From Anaeromicrobium sediminis (GTDB lineage: Bacteria; Bacillota; Clostridia; Peptostreptococcales; Thermotaleaceae), in the NCBI RefSeq assembly GCF_002270055.1, contig NZ_NIBG01000002.1:62001-126000 (forward strand): a DNA stretch of 64,000 nt, given 5' to 3'. Of this stretch, positions 8,882 to 18,278 are shown one piece after another. Made by a program: the position numbers and the translations under genes. Under the pieces are notes generated by a model. It saw only the letters and a program-made list of their open reading frames with translations, did no database searches and was not told the DNA's origin. Each line of letters begins with the position of its first letter. Position 1 is the stretch's first letter.

Positions 8882-9715
8882 ATGATAGAGTTAGGTAAAA
8901 TACAAAAGTTAGAGGTATTAAGAGATACATCCGTTGGTATGTATTTAAATGCTAAAGATGAACTAGATGATACGGGAGTACTTCTTCCTACGAAGCAAAT
9001 TCCAGAGGGAACTGAAATTGGTGATGAGATAGAAGTATTTGTATACAGAGACTCAGAAGATAGAATAATTTGTACAACTAATAGTCCAAAGTTAACATTA
9101 GGTGAGATGGAGTATTTAGAAGTGGTTGATACTTCTAAAATAGGAGCTTTCCTAGATTGGGGACTTGAGAAGGATTTATTCTTACCCTTTAATGAAATGA
9201 CTAATAAGGTTGTAAAGGGAAGAAAGTACTTAGTAAGTTTATATATAGATAAAAGTGATAGACTTTCTGCCACTATGAATATAGGTGATTTCCTAGAGTT
9301 AGAAGGGCCTTTTAATCCGGGAGATAAGGTAGATGGAATTATCTATGAGGTTACTAGGGAAAGGGCTTTAGTTGCTATAGATAGGAAGTATCATGGTGTT
9401 ATATTAGGTCATGACTTATATGGAGACTTTAGATGTGGTAATGAGATAAATGCTAGGGTAGTGGATACTAGAAAAGACGGAAAGATTAGACTTAGTCTTA
9501 GAAAATTAGCCTTTAAACAAATGGGAACTGATGCAGATACCATATTAGAAAGATTAAAGCAATATGGTGGAACTATGTATCTACATGATAAAAGTGACCC
9601 AGAACATATTAAGGACGAGTTACAAATGAGTAAAAAGGGATTTAAAAGGGCTGTAGGAAAACTTTTAAAGGAGAATAAGATAGAGTTTATTGAAGGTGGA
9701 ATGAAATTAAAATAA
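8882..9715 (+). CDS. cvfB: CvfB-type S1 RNA-binding protein
   Basis: A 277-residue protein with consecutive OB/S1-like modules: residues 1-65 (LGKIQKLEVLRDTSVGMYL), 70-135 (EYLEVVDTSKIGAFLDWG, then KDLFLPFNEM) and 145-215 (PGDKVDGIIYEVTRERALVAID). A C-terminal winged-helix-like tail follows (ERLKQYGGTMYLHDKSDPEH, MSKKGFKRAVGKLLKENKI). This is the CvfB/YitL family, RNA-binding regulators of virulence and other genes in Firmicutes. Start supported by AAAAAGGAG 7 bp upstream. Followed by its own terminator. Confidence 0.85.
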   Translation: MIELGKIQKLEVLRDTSVGMYLNAKDELDDTGVLLPTKQIPEGTEIGDEIEVFVYRDSEDRIICTTNSPKLTLGEMEYLEVVDTSKIGAFLDWGLEKDLFLPFNEMTNKVVKGRKYLVSLYIDKSDRLSATMNIGDFLELEGPFNPGDKVDGIIYEVTRERALVAIDRKYHGVILGHDLYGDFRCGNEINARVVDTRKDGKIRLSLRKLAFKQMGTDADTILERLKQYGGTMYLHDKSDPEHIKDELQMSKKGFKRAVGKLLKENKIEFIEGGMKLK

Positions 9716-9729
9716 TAGAATATAGTATG

Positions 9730-9757
9730 AGGCAGCCTTGGGGCTGTCTTATTTTTG
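9730..9757 (+). terminator. Terminator of the cvfB-type gene
   Basis: GGCAGCC-TTGG-GGCTGTC followed by TTATTTTT. Its tail CTGTCTTATTTTTGTG recurs on the far side of the next dispersed repeat (10003-10018). Confidence 0.8.
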
Positions 9758-9780
9758 TGGGCAGAGGAGATTAATTATAA

Positions 9781-9976
9781 TCTAAGAGTATGTGAACCTA
9801 CTACGTTGAAATAATTCAAAACGTTTCAGAGGTAAGTCACTGTCAGATGACAGAGTGTAAATCTTATAGTTAAGGTACATGATCATAATTGTTTGCAGCA
9901 GGGGATATACTGACGTTCCACCTGCTGAAAAATTTTTGAATTATTTCAACTTGTAGGTGCTAAAGTTTATTTGCTT
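9781..9976 (+). repeat. Dispersed structured intergenic element, copy 2
   Basis: The arms form a nearly perfect long stem with a sequence unlike the other copies: ACCTAC with GTAGGT, TTGAAATAATTCAAAA with TTTTTGAATTATTTCAA, and TTTCAG-AGGT with ACCTGCTGAAA. The internal pair here is GTCAG with CTGAC, where most copies have ATCAG with CTGAT, a compensatory change. The interval 9716-10076 holds only the terminator, this element and the repeated 16-mer. Confidence 0.88.
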
Positions 9977-10076
9977 GTTTACGACATAGGATGGTTTTAT
10001 TACTGTCTTATTTTTGTGTCATTTTATAAAGGAAACTGTAAATGAGAATAGAATATTAATTAAAGGGGGCGATGAG

Positions 10077-11249
10077 ATGAAATATGATTTTCATGAGATA
10101 ATAGACAGAAGTGAAAATAATTCTTTAAAATATGATGAGTTAGATAGTATGTTTGGAAGGAAAGATCTATATTCCCTTTGGGTGGCAGATATGGACTTTA
10201 AGGTGGCACCAGCAATACAAAAGGCCCTAGAGGATAAGGTTAAGGAAGGTATATATGGTTATACATCAAGACCTGACTCTTATTATGGTAGTATGGTTAA
10301 TTGGTATAATAGAAGATATAATTGGAATATAGATAAAGATTTAGTACTTCACAGTCCATCGGTAGTAAGTTCTTTAAGTCTTATGGTACAAGAATTTACT
10401 AAGCCAGGAGATAAGATTATTATCCAACCTCCTGTATATTATCCTTTTTCCAATGTTGTAAAAAATCATGGGAGAAAGCTTGTATTAAATCCATTAAAAG
10501 AGGTGGATGGAAAATACTATATGGACTATGAGGATTTAGAAGAAAAAATAGATGAGAACACTAAATTATTAATACTTTGTAACCCTCACAATCCAGTAGG
10601 TAGAGTCTGGACTAAAGAGGAGTTAGAAAAGTTAGGGAATATATGTATTAAAAAGGGAGTAAAGATAGTATCAGATGAAATCCATGGAGATTTAACTTTG
10701 TGGGGGAGAAGATATACTCCATTAGGAAGTATAAGTGAAGAATTTAGGAAAAATACTATAACTTGTTTATCTACTAGTAAAACTTTTAATTTAGCAGGGG
10801 TTCAAGCATCTTTCATAGTTGTTCCTGATAAGGAGGATTTTGAAAAACTAGATAGGGTAATGGGATTATATGATGTGAGCCGAAATAATTGTTTTAGTTT
10901 GGTGGCTGTGGAAGCAGCTCTAACCCATGGTGAAGAGTGGTTAGAAGAATTACTAGTATACTTAGGAGAAAATATAGAATTTTTAATAGACTATTGTAAA
11001 AACCATATGCCAAAGATTGTTCCTAATAAACCGGAAGGTACTTACTTAGTTTGGCTAGATTGTAGTAATCTTAATATGACTACTAAAGAGTTAGATGACT
11101 TTATGATAAATAAGGCAAAGGTAGCCCTAGATTCAGGCTTTTGGTTTGGCAGGGAAGGAAAAAAATATATGAGAATCAATGTGGCCTGCTCAAGGGAGCT
11201 TATAAAGATGGCATTAGATAGCATGAAAAGGGCATATGATCAATTATAA
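10077..11249 (+). CDS. MalY/PatB-type PLP enzyme (cystathionine beta-lyase-like)
   Basis: A 390-residue fold-type I PLP enzyme of the MalY/PatB group: the N-terminal MKYDFHEIIDRSENNSLKYD and WVADMDFKVAPAI signatures, CNPHNPVGRVW, SDEIHGDLTLWG and the cofactor lysine in STSKTFNLAG. Such enzymes cleave the C-S bond of cystathionine or cysteine to give pyruvate, ammonia and a thiol, or act as aminotransferases. The start is the ATG at 10077, five to six bases after AAAGGGGGCG; the frame is open further upstream without a site. The next gene, 16 bp away, is a D-cysteine desulfhydrase-like enzyme, so the pair probably handles sulfur amino acids. Confidence 0.88.
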   Translation: MKYDFHEIIDRSENNSLKYDELDSMFGRKDLYSLWVADMDFKVAPAIQKALEDKVKEGIYGYTSRPDSYYGSMVNWYNRRYNWNIDKDLVLHSPSVVSSLSLMVQEFTKPGDKIIIQPPVYYPFSNVVKNHGRKLVLNPLKEVDGKYYMDYEDLEEKIDENTKLLILCNPHNPVGRVWTKEELEKLGNICIKKGVKIVSDEIHGDLTLWGRRYTPLGSISEEFRKNTITCLSTSKTFNLAGVQASFIVVPDKEDFEKLDRVMGLYDVSRNNCFSLVAVEAALTHGEEWLEELLVYLGENIEFLIDYCKNHMPKIVPNKPEGTYLVWLDCSNLNMTTKELDDFMINKAKVALDSGFWFGREGKKYMRINVACSRELIKMALDSMKRAYDQL

Positions 11250-11265
11250 AAGGGGGAATGTAGGT

Positions 11266-12252
11266 ATGAATATACCAGAGAAATTAAGTTTAGGAAATTT
11301 ACCAACTAAAATAGAACCCTTAGAAAAATTATCTAAAGTAATAGGCGGACCTAATATATACATAAAAAGGGATGACCAAACGGGTCTTGAAGTATCTGGT
11401 AATAAAGTGAGAAAGCTTGAATTTGCAGTGAAAGAGGCTATTGATAGGGGTTGTGATACTTTAATCACTTGTGGTGGCGTTCAGTCTAATCATTGTAGGG
11501 CCACAGCAGCAGTGGCTGCAAAGCTTGGACTTAAGTGCTATTTAGTATTAAGGGGAAATGAAGAAGAGGATTTAGATGGTAATTATTTTTTAGATAGGTT
11601 ATTGGGAGCTAAAATAAAGTTCATAAGTAAAGAAGAGTATCAATATGATAGAGAAGAAATAATAGATAATTTAAAGAAAAAATTAGAAAATAATGGTTAT
11701 AAACCTTACATAATTCCTATGGGTGCTTCTAATGGAATCGGAAACTTTGGTTATTTTAATTGTATGAAGGAAATTGAACAGCAGGAAAAAGAGCTGGGAA
11801 TAGAGTTTGATGCAGTAGTTGCAACGGTAGGTTCTGGTAGTACCTATGGTGGATTATTATTATATAACAAATATAAGAATAGGGATTCTAAGGTATATGG
11901 TATAAACATATGCGACAATGCCTACCACTTTAAAAAAGTAATTAAGGAAATTATAGATGAAAGTTTAGAGTATGTGGAAGAACAGATAGATATTAGTGAA
12001 GAGGATATAAACATTATAGATGGGTATGCAGGCCTTGGATATGCCATTAGTCAAGATGAAGAATTGGAGTTTATAAAATATTTGGCAAGGCTTGAAGGGG
12101 TAATACTAGACCCTGTTTATACAGGAAAGGCCATGTATGGACTTGCTAAGGAAATAAAAGATGGCAATTTAGGTGAACACAAAAATATATTGTTCATTCA
12201 TACTGGTGGTTTATTTGGATTATTTCCTAAGAGGAATATGATGAAGTTATAA
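11266..12252 (+). CDS. D-cysteine desulfhydrase / ACC deaminase family PLP enzyme
   Basis: A 328-residue fold-type II PLP enzyme. Key segments are IYIKRDDQTGLEVSGNKVRK (the lysine in GNKVRKLEF is the PLP anchor), GGVQSNHCRATAAVAAKLG, a TVGSGSTYGGLL phosphate loop and a terminal IHTGGLFGLF. This is the DcyD/ACC-deaminase family; D-cysteine to pyruvate, sulfide and ammonia is the commonest bacterial role. It is cotranscribed with the MalY-like gene and followed by a terminator at its stop. The ATG at 11266 follows AGGGGGAATGTAGGT. Exact substrate unproven. Confidence 0.85.
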   Translation: MNIPEKLSLGNLPTKIEPLEKLSKVIGGPNIYIKRDDQTGLEVSGNKVRKLEFAVKEAIDRGCDTLITCGGVQSNHCRATAAVAAKLGLKCYLVLRGNEEEDLDGNYFLDRLLGAKIKFISKEEYQYDREEIIDNLKKKLENNGYKPYIIPMGASNGIGNFGYFNCMKEIEQQEKELGIEFDAVVATVGSGSTYGGLLLYNKYKNRDSKVYGINICDNAYHFKKVIKEIIDESLEYVEEQIDISEEDINIIDGYAGLGYAISQDEELEFIKYLARLEGVILDPVYTGKAMYGLAKEIKDGNLGEHKNILFIHTGGLFGLFPKRNMMKL

Positions 12253-12287
12253 GGGATATGATAAATTCATATCCCTTATTTTTTTTA
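12250..12287 (+). terminator. Terminator of the PLP enzyme pair
   Basis: AAGGGATATGA-TAAAT-TCATATCCCTT followed by ATTTTTTTT: a perfect 11-bp stem. Confidence 0.9.
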
Positions 12288-12368
12288 AATTTTAATTAAG
12301 GTTGTTATATGTCCAATAAAATGTTATATTTATAAGGTTGATAACAAAGAAGGGACGATTGATTTAAT

Positions 12369-14183
12369 ATGGCTAAAAAGAAAATAATGAACATAGCAGT
12401 GATGGCCCATGTTGATGCAGGAAAATCTACTTTAGTAGATGCACTACTTAGTCAAAGTGGAGTGTTTAGAGCAAATGAAGAAGTAGTAGACTGTGTTATG
12501 GATAGTAATGACATTGAGAGAGAACGTGGAATTACAATCTATTCAAAAAACTGTGCAATAGAGCATAATGACATTAAAATAAATATAGTAGATACACCAG
12601 GACATGCTGACTTCTCATCTGAAGTTGAGCGTATTATAAAGACAGTGGATACGGCAATATTATTAGTAGATTCAAGTGAAGGACCAATGCCTCAAACTAG
12701 ATTCGTATTAAAAAAGGCATTAGAAAGAGGTCTTAGACCAATCCTATTCATAAATAAGATTGATAAGAAGGATCAAAGAGCAGAAGAAGTTGTGGATATG
12801 ACTTTTGATTTATTTGCAGAATTAGATGCAAATGAAGAGCAATTAGATTTCCCAATCGTTTATGGTATAGCTAAAGATGGAATAGCCAAAAGAGAAATGG
12901 AAGATGAAAGTAATGATTTAAGTCCATTATTTGATCTTTTAGAAGAACATGTGGACACTTATGAAGATAGGGATGAAGATGATCTTCAATTACAGATTTG
13001 TTCTTTAGCTTATGATGATTATATAGGAAGACTAGGAATTGGTAGAGTAACTAGTGGTACTATAAAATCTGGATCTACTCTATCTGTTTGTAAGCGTGAC
13101 GGAAGTGTGGTAAATGGAAGAATAGCTAAATTATTCGTATACGAAGGTTTAAATAGAGTAGAGAAAAAGGAAGCTAAGAGTGGAGATATGGTAGTTATTG
13201 CTGGAATCAGTGATATATCTATAGGTGAGACTATCTGCGATAAGGATAAGCCAAAGCCAATGGAAATGATAGAAATACAAGAACCTACCCTAGCTATGAA
13301 CTTTATAGTAAATGATTCACCTTTTGCTGGTAAGAGTGGTAAGTATGTTACTACAAGACATATTAAGGCAAGACTTGAAAAGGAATTAGAAGTAAATGTA
13401 GGTCTTAGGGTAGAAATGTTAGAAAGTCAAGATGGATATAAAGTATCTGGTCGTGGAGAACTTCATTTATCCATATTACTTGAAAACATGAGAAGAGAAG
13501 GATACGAAGTATCTGTATCTAAGCCAGAAGTATTAATGCAAAGAATAGATGAACAATTACATGAGCCCGTTGAAAGGGTAATTATAAATGTACCTGAGGA
13601 TTATTCTGGAACTGTAATATCTAGATTAAACCTTAGAAAAGGTATGCTTGAATTTATGGAAACGGACAATGGATATACTAAAATTGAATTCCTAGTTCCA
13701 ACAAGGGGATTATTAGGATATAGAAGTCAGTTCATAAATGATACTCGTGGAGAAGGAACTATAGTAAGATCCTTTGAAAGATATGAGCCTTACAAGGGAG
13801 AAATTCCAGGTAGAGCTAATGGAGTATTAATATCTCAAGTAAAGGGAAGTACCATGTCTTATGCACTGTTCAACTTAAGTGATAGAGCTACTATGTTTGT
13901 AAATCCTGCTGTAGATGTATACGAAGGTATGATTGTGGGAATGAACAGTAGAAAGGACGATATGGTAGTAAATCCTTGTAAAAATAAAAAGTTAACTAAC
14001 GTAAGAGCTTCTGGTTCTGATGATGCTATAAAATTAGTTAGAGCTAAAGAGTTTACTTTAGAAGAGGCATTAGAATTTATTGAAGATGATGAGTTAGTAG
14101 AAATTACTCCAGATGCAATAAGACTTAGAAAGAAAATATTAAATGAGAATGATAGAATAAAGGCTATGAGAAAAAATAGCTAA
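12369..14183 (+). CDS. typA: Ribosome-associated GTPase TypA/BipA
   Basis: A 604-residue translational GTPase of full family length. G1 is AHVDAGKST (residues 13-21), the switch I region holds RERGITI, G3 is DTPGHADF and G4 is NKIDK. EF-G-like domains II, III and V follow, and the BipA-specific C-terminal domain contains PTRGLLGYRSQF and KGSTMSYALF. It binds the 70S ribosome and supports 50S assembly and growth under stress or cold. Transcribed alone, with terminators on both sides. Confidence 0.97.
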   Translation: MAKKKIMNIAVMAHVDAGKSTLVDALLSQSGVFRANEEVVDCVMDSNDIERERGITIYSKNCAIEHNDIKINIVDTPGHADFSSEVERIIKTVDTAILLVDSSEGPMPQTRFVLKKALERGLRPILFINKIDKKDQRAEEVVDMTFDLFAELDANEEQLDFPIVYGIAKDGIAKREMEDESNDLSPLFDLLEEHVDTYEDRDEDDLQLQICSLAYDDYIGRLGIGRVTSGTIKSGSTLSVCKRDGSVVNGRIAKLFVYEGLNRVEKKEAKSGDMVVIAGISDISIGETICDKDKPKPMEMIEIQEPTLAMNFIVNDSPFAGKSGKYVTTRHIKARLEKELEVNVGLRVEMLESQDGYKVSGRGELHLSILLENMRREGYEVSVSKPEVLMQRIDEQLHEPVERVIINVPEDYSGTVISRLNLRKGMLEFMETDNGYTKIEFLVPTRGLLGYRSQFINDTRGEGTIVRSFERYEPYKGEIPGRANGVLISQVKGSTMSYALFNLSDRATMFVNPAVDVYEGMIVGMNSRKDDMVVNPCKNKKLTNVRASGSDDAIKLVRAKEFTLEEALEFIEDDELVEITPDAIRLRKKILNENDRIKAMRKNS

Positions 14184-14244
14184 AAAATCTTATGTATATA
14201 CTTTTAATGTAGCATTTAGGGAAATATTTAAATTCTACAAGAAA

Positions 14245-14291
14245 AAGACGTTAGAAATTAGGAATCAAATTCCATTTCTAACGTCTTTCTT
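14245..14291. terminator. Bidirectional terminator between convergent genes
   Basis: AAGACGTTAGAAAT / ATTTCTAACGTCTT stem with A and T tracts outside. It serves typA on the + strand and probably the carotenoid-oxygenase-like gene on the - strand. Confidence 0.85.
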
Positions 14292-14390
14292 AATGTAATA
14301 AAATATCATTTAATCAAATGTTTATTAAAAAAAATACTTTTGCTAAGGTATATTGGCCTTTAGAAGAGGAACTATGTGGCTTTTTTACCA

Positions 14391-15806
14391 CTATTCAAAA
14401 TACTGACTATGAGAGCCAAAGGGAATAGCAAATGGTAGATATGCTCTTGCAATTTCAGAAAAGGAAGTGGCATCAAGAATTAGCAAGTAGCTATTACAGT
14501 TTATTGTATCAATCACTAGAGAGAGTATAACTCCTTCATCTTCCCCACAAGCACCTGGCATTGGAACAAATACAGGTTCACCTGGAAAATTATTTTCCTT
14601 GTACCAGTACTTATATGATTTGCTCTTAATACAGAACTTGACTAATTTGTTAGAAAAACCATTGGATTTATGGGCGCTTACTCCATATACATAGTTATAA
14701 TTCTTGGTGTTACACTTTCTGTAGTTTATCCTAGGGAACTCAATGAAATCTTTAGATAGAATATGGGTTGTGACTTTATTACTACCTAACTCCAAATAAT
14801 ATCGCCGTATTTCTGGTGTGGGCAGTAATAAATCCCCTTGGCGTAATTTATTCAGGTACATGGATTTAATGATTGATGAATCCTTATATGAAACAATATC
14901 AACAATAACATTGCCCATGTCTTCAAAGCAGTTTATATGGTGAAAAGCAAAAAATGGTTCGCACTTGAAATTGCCGACAAGCTTACCACTGTTTTTATCT
15001 ATTATCAGAAAGGTTGTACCATATTCTGGCTTCCAAAATAAATTATCTACAAATGGACTACCAGTGAGCAATAATCTAAAAGGGTCTATAAAAAGTGGAA
15101 ACTCAGTTAGAATTACATAGTTTTTGGTCATACCAAAACTATGCATATAAGCTGGTTGCTTTACGGGTATGGATGAAATTATCTGTCTTTTGGTGGTCCC
15201 TTGTTTAATACTGTAAATATTATAACTGCTGGTTAAGGAAAAACGGGTTATATAATTAATTAGTTCCTTCTTATCATAATCAAACTGAGGGTGAGCGGTT
15301 GTTAAATGCCCGGTAACCTGGTCTCCATAGTGAAATCGCCCTAGAGTACGTAAACTATCAGGATCAAATTCAACACGAGGAGGAGTTTCTGTCATGGCAA
15401 TATAGCTTTCCCCTATTTTCGTAACATTAACACTGGCGTTATCTGTAAAATGTCTGGTGGCATTTAAGAAAATCCTATGGGGTAATGAGGATTTAGGGAT
15501 AGTGGCAAATTCAGGATATACAATTCTTCCTGTTTCTATTATACTTTTAAAAGTATGGCCTTTTAGAAATCTATTGGTATATGAAATTTTCCCATTGCGA
15601 AAGGAAAACTTATAAAGCATGGCTAAACCATCAAATAAGTGGTTGTATTTTTCTTTCCCCACCTCAAATTTTGCTGGACCATTGCGGATTAAAGTTCCCG
15701 AAAGCCATTCTGGTACTTTTCCTTCCACTGGAAGTAATATGTTTTCAACCTCTTGTACTAAGGTTTTAAAACCCTGTTCTACATTTATTTTCATAAGATT
15801 AATCAA
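14391..15806 (-). CDS. Carotenoid cleavage oxygenase family protein (RPE65/CCD-like)
   Basis: 471 residues. The four histidines that hold the non-haem iron in this seven-bladed propeller family appear in order: H172 (TTAHPQFD), H222 (YMHSFGMT), H289 or H290 (FAFHHINCFED) and H466 at the very C-terminus (PFGSHSQYF, the usual P-x-G-x-H-x-x-F). The N-terminal WLSGTLIRNGPAKFEVG and HLFDGLAML are also hallmarks. Known members cleave carotenoid or stilbene double bonds using O2, which is odd for an anaerobe. No carotenoid biosynthesis genes are nearby. The start is TTG 15806 (2 bp from AGAGGTG, tight) or the ATG four codons in (14 bp away, loose); neither is ideal. Confidence 0.88.
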   Translation of the reverse strand: MINLMKINVEQGFKTLVQEVENILLPVEGKVPEWLSGTLIRNGPAKFEVGKEKYNHLFDGLAMLYKFSFRNGKISYTNRFLKGHTFKSIIETGRIVYPEFATIPKSSLPHRIFLNATRHFTDNASVNVTKIGESYIAMTETPPRVEFDPDSLRTLGRFHYGDQVTGHLTTAHPQFDYDKKELINYITRFSLTSSYNIYSIKQGTTKRQIISSIPVKQPAYMHSFGMTKNYVILTEFPLFIDPFRLLLTGSPFVDNLFWKPEYGTTFLIIDKNSGKLVGNFKCEPFFAFHHINCFEDMGNVIVDIVSYKDSSIIKSMYLNKLRQGDLLLPTPEIRRYYLELGSNKVTTHILSKDFIEFPRINYRKCNTKNYNYVYGVSAHKSNGFSNKLVKFCIKSKSYKYWYKENNFPGEPVFVPMPGACGEDEGVILSLVIDTINCNSYLLILDATSFSEIARAYLPFAIPFGSHSQYFE

Positions 15807-15885
15807 TTCACCTCTTAAGTCTTGCGTGATTTAAACAGTATGATTCTGTTCCTGTTATTGAAACATTCATGTTTACGTTCATTTT

Positions 15886-17652
15886 TTACTTGATACTAGA
15901 ACTTATGTTTTTCCTTTCTTCCTTCTCCTTAAGATGACTATAAAGTTCCTTTAATTGAGTTAACATGTAATCGGAAACTCCCTTAGGATTTTGTGTTTTC
16001 ATAATGGAATAAGCCATCTTAGGAGTGAATTTTCCAGGATAATAAACTATATATCTATCTTCCCAATGGGTTGGGGCAAATTTCTTTTTATACTGATATA
16101 AATTCTTATAATCATAAAATTTATTTAAATTTTCATATACGTATTGAAGAAGGGTCCCTGTAGTTTTAGTATGAGTTGAAGAAATATCATTTAAGGGACA
16201 TACGCCTAAACTTGCCCATTTTACCTTTTCATTTTTTAGCTTCTCAAAGGCACTTATTATTATGCTTTCCATAGTCCCTGTAGGAGCATCTATACGACGT
16301 CTTATCACATCTGCATAATATCCGCTTTTGTTTAAAAAGGGTACAAAGACTACAAAACCTTGGATTTTACCATTATTATCTTTACCTAAAAAGTATCTCC
16401 TATCCATGGGATTATCTAAACTTGTGGAGCCTAACATGAAAGTCAGTTCATTACCCTCTTTAATAGATAACCACTCCTTAGTAATATCATCTATTTGTTC
16501 TTCAATAAATAAATTTCTCCTTTTTAAAGGTTCATATTCAAAGACTTGAATATTATTACGATGGGCATTATTTAAATTTTGACGAAGCTTAGCTCCCTTT
16601 TTTCCTTCATATTCGTAAGAACTTAAATCAAACATGGGATCTTCTCCACTTTTTATTACACCAAAGTCTGCCTTCTTAAATTTATCTATAAAGCGATTAG
16701 TTACGTTTAAAAAACATATATTAAGGTGTTCACGATTACAATAGGATTTAAAGGAGTCTATTAAAATATTAAAATCCTGTCTGTCACAAAGGGGATCACA
16801 GGCACATACGGCCACATCCGATGCTATTTTATAACTTATGGCAGAAAAATTATTTTTAGGAAAGAAATATGTTTTATCCTTTTCTAAGGCCACATAGCTA
16901 TTGGGATTTGTACCGTATAGAGTCAAAAGTTCCCTTATGGAGTTTTTTTCTCTCGTATTTATGTTAGGTTTGTATATGAAGGGTTTTAAAATTAATACTA
17001 AACCTATTAGGATACCTATCCAATTAATGATCATAATATAATCTTCCATTATCATTATGAATTTAGGGAGTTTATAGGGATCTGATATATGTCCTAAAAA
17101 TATTAATGATAATGTATGTAAAAGGGCATGGAAGAAATTACTCACATTATCATAGTAATTTTTAAAAAACAATATGTTTAAAGATGAATTGAAAATAAGG
17201 AATAATACGATGAAACCTCCCACTATAAGGCCTGTTTTTTTCGTAGGAGGATTAGAATTTTTCCTGAAATGTTTTCCATAGACCATAAGGACTGAAATTA
17301 CATATATTTGAAGGACACTTATTAAACTAAATCTGCCCCTACTAATTAATAAGTTTAGAGCCAGACTAATAAGGCATATGATAATAGCTAATATTTTAGC
17401 AGTTCTTAAACCCTTATGAAGTTTATAGCTTACAATGAATAAAATAAGGCCTATTACTTGGAATAGGATTTGTATAAGAAAGACTTCTTCTAATAAAAAG
17501 CCAGAATAAAATTCACCTATAAATGATATATAGTATCTTACATGGGGAATTCCTATTAAAATGTAAAAGAGTCCTGTAAATAATATTAAAAATATGGCAA
17601 TATTAATTAAAAACATTCTAGTTTTTAGATGAAGGGCCTGTTTAGTTACCAT
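15886..17652 (-). CDS. MprF-like membrane protein with DUF2156 aminoacyl-lipid synthase domain
   Basis: 588 residues. The N-terminal 240 residues hold about six to seven hydrophobic helices (MFLINIAIFLILFTGLFYIL onward); the C-terminal 330 form a DUF2156 (double GNAT) domain with TYFFPKNNFSAISYKI, MFDLSSYEYEGKKGAKLRQN, TGTMESIIISAFEKLK and WASLGVCPLND. This is the phosphatidylglycerol lysyltransferase/MprF C-terminal family, which moves an amino acid from tRNA to a membrane lipid and lowers envelope charge. The flippase half is much shorter than in MprF. The start is the ATG with AAGGA upstream at 17652; twenty codons of open frame before it lack a ribosome site. 79 bp upstream of the carotenoid-oxygenase-like gene on the same strand, so the two may be cotranscribed. 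Confidence 0.8.
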   Translation of the reverse strand: MVTKQALHLKTRMFLINIAIFLILFTGLFYILIGIPHVRYYISFIGEFYSGFLLEEVFLIQILFQVIGLILFIVSYKLHKGLRTAKILAIIICLISLALNLLISRGRFSLISVLQIYVISVLMVYGKHFRKNSNPPTKKTGLIVGGFIVLFLIFNSSLNILFFKNYYDNVSNFFHALLHTLSLIFLGHISDPYKLPKFIMIMEDYIMIINWIGILIGLVLILKPFIYKPNINTREKNSIRELLTLYGTNPNSYVALEKDKTYFFPKNNFSAISYKIASDVAVCACDPLCDRQDFNILIDSFKSYCNREHLNICFLNVTNRFIDKFKKADFGVIKSGEDPMFDLSSYEYEGKKGAKLRQNLNNAHRNNIQVFEYEPLKRRNLFIEEQIDDITKEWLSIKEGNELTFMLGSTSLDNPMDRRYFLGKDNNGKIQGFVVFVPFLNKSGYYADVIRRRIDAPTGTMESIIISAFEKLKNEKVKWASLGVCPLNDISSTHTKTTGTLLQYVYENLNKFYDYKNLYQYKKKFAPTHWEDRYIVYYPGKFTPKMAYSIMKTQNPKGVSDYMLTQLKELYSHLKEKEERKNISSSIK

Positions 17653-17830
17653 GAAATCATTCCTTATAATATATTTGTTATTAGTGTTTATTAGATTAAA
17701 AATTTTATACAAAAACTAAGGTATAATTATTTATATTTCCCCTTGGTGAGGTTCATTTTACCCCTATGATTTTGGTTTATACATTTACTAATAAACCTTT
17801 GAAAATGCACGATAATTCAGAATATTCATA

Positions 17831-17859
17831 TTGACATATATGAATATATTAGGCATAAT
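17831..17859 (+). promoter_or_regulatory. SigmaA-type promoter for the zinc-ribbon gene
   Basis: TTGACA (17831-17836), 17-bp spacer, CATAAT (17854-17859); the leader to the zinc-ribbon start is about 100 nt. Confidence 0.6.
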
Positions 17860-17967
17860 AAAAGTATGGCAAATGTATCTAGGTATTCCTTCTAATTACA
17901 CTTTAGAAGAAATATGTTAGTTTATGGTTATGCTTTAAAATTTTTAAAGGAATTAGGAGGATGTATG

Positions 17968-18120
17968 ATGGAAGATAAGAAAATCGTATGTAAGGACTGT
18001 GGAGAAGACTTTGTATTTACAGCTGGAGAGCAAGAATTCTATAAGGAAAAGGGATTCGACAACGAACCTAAGAGATGTAAGCCATGTAGAGACACTAGAA
18101 AGCAAAATAATAGAAGATAA
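17968..18120 (+). CDS. Small zinc-ribbon protein
   Basis: About 50 residues: IVCKDCGEDFVF, then GEQEFYKEKGF and PKRCKPCRDTRK. Two CxxC knuckles 29 residues apart make one zinc ribbon of the probable-zinc-ribbon (zf-trcl) family, with a basic tail. Role unknown; nucleic-acid binding or ribosome association is plausible. AGGAGG (17955-17960) is 7 bp from the ATG at 17968, with the in-frame ATG at 17965 as the alternative. Own promoter and terminator. Confidence 0.85.
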   Translation: MEDKKIVCKDCGEDFVFTAGEQEFYKEKGFDNEPKRCKPCRDTRKQNNRR

Positions 18121-18132
18121 TAAATTAAGATT

Positions 18133-18166
18133 AAAAGGCATCTATTCTTAGAATAGGTGCTTTATT
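18133..18166 (+). terminator. Terminator of the zinc-ribbon gene
   Basis: AAAGGCATCTATTC-TTA-GAATAGGTGCTTT followed by ATTT. Confidence 0.8.
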
Positions 18167-18278
18167 TAATGATAATAAAATTTCCTTAAAAATTATCAGT
18201 TTACAGAAATAAAGAATGACTGGCCTAAAGTTTTTTTGTTATAATGTAGATGGAATTTAGTGGAAAGAGGGGGATGGG

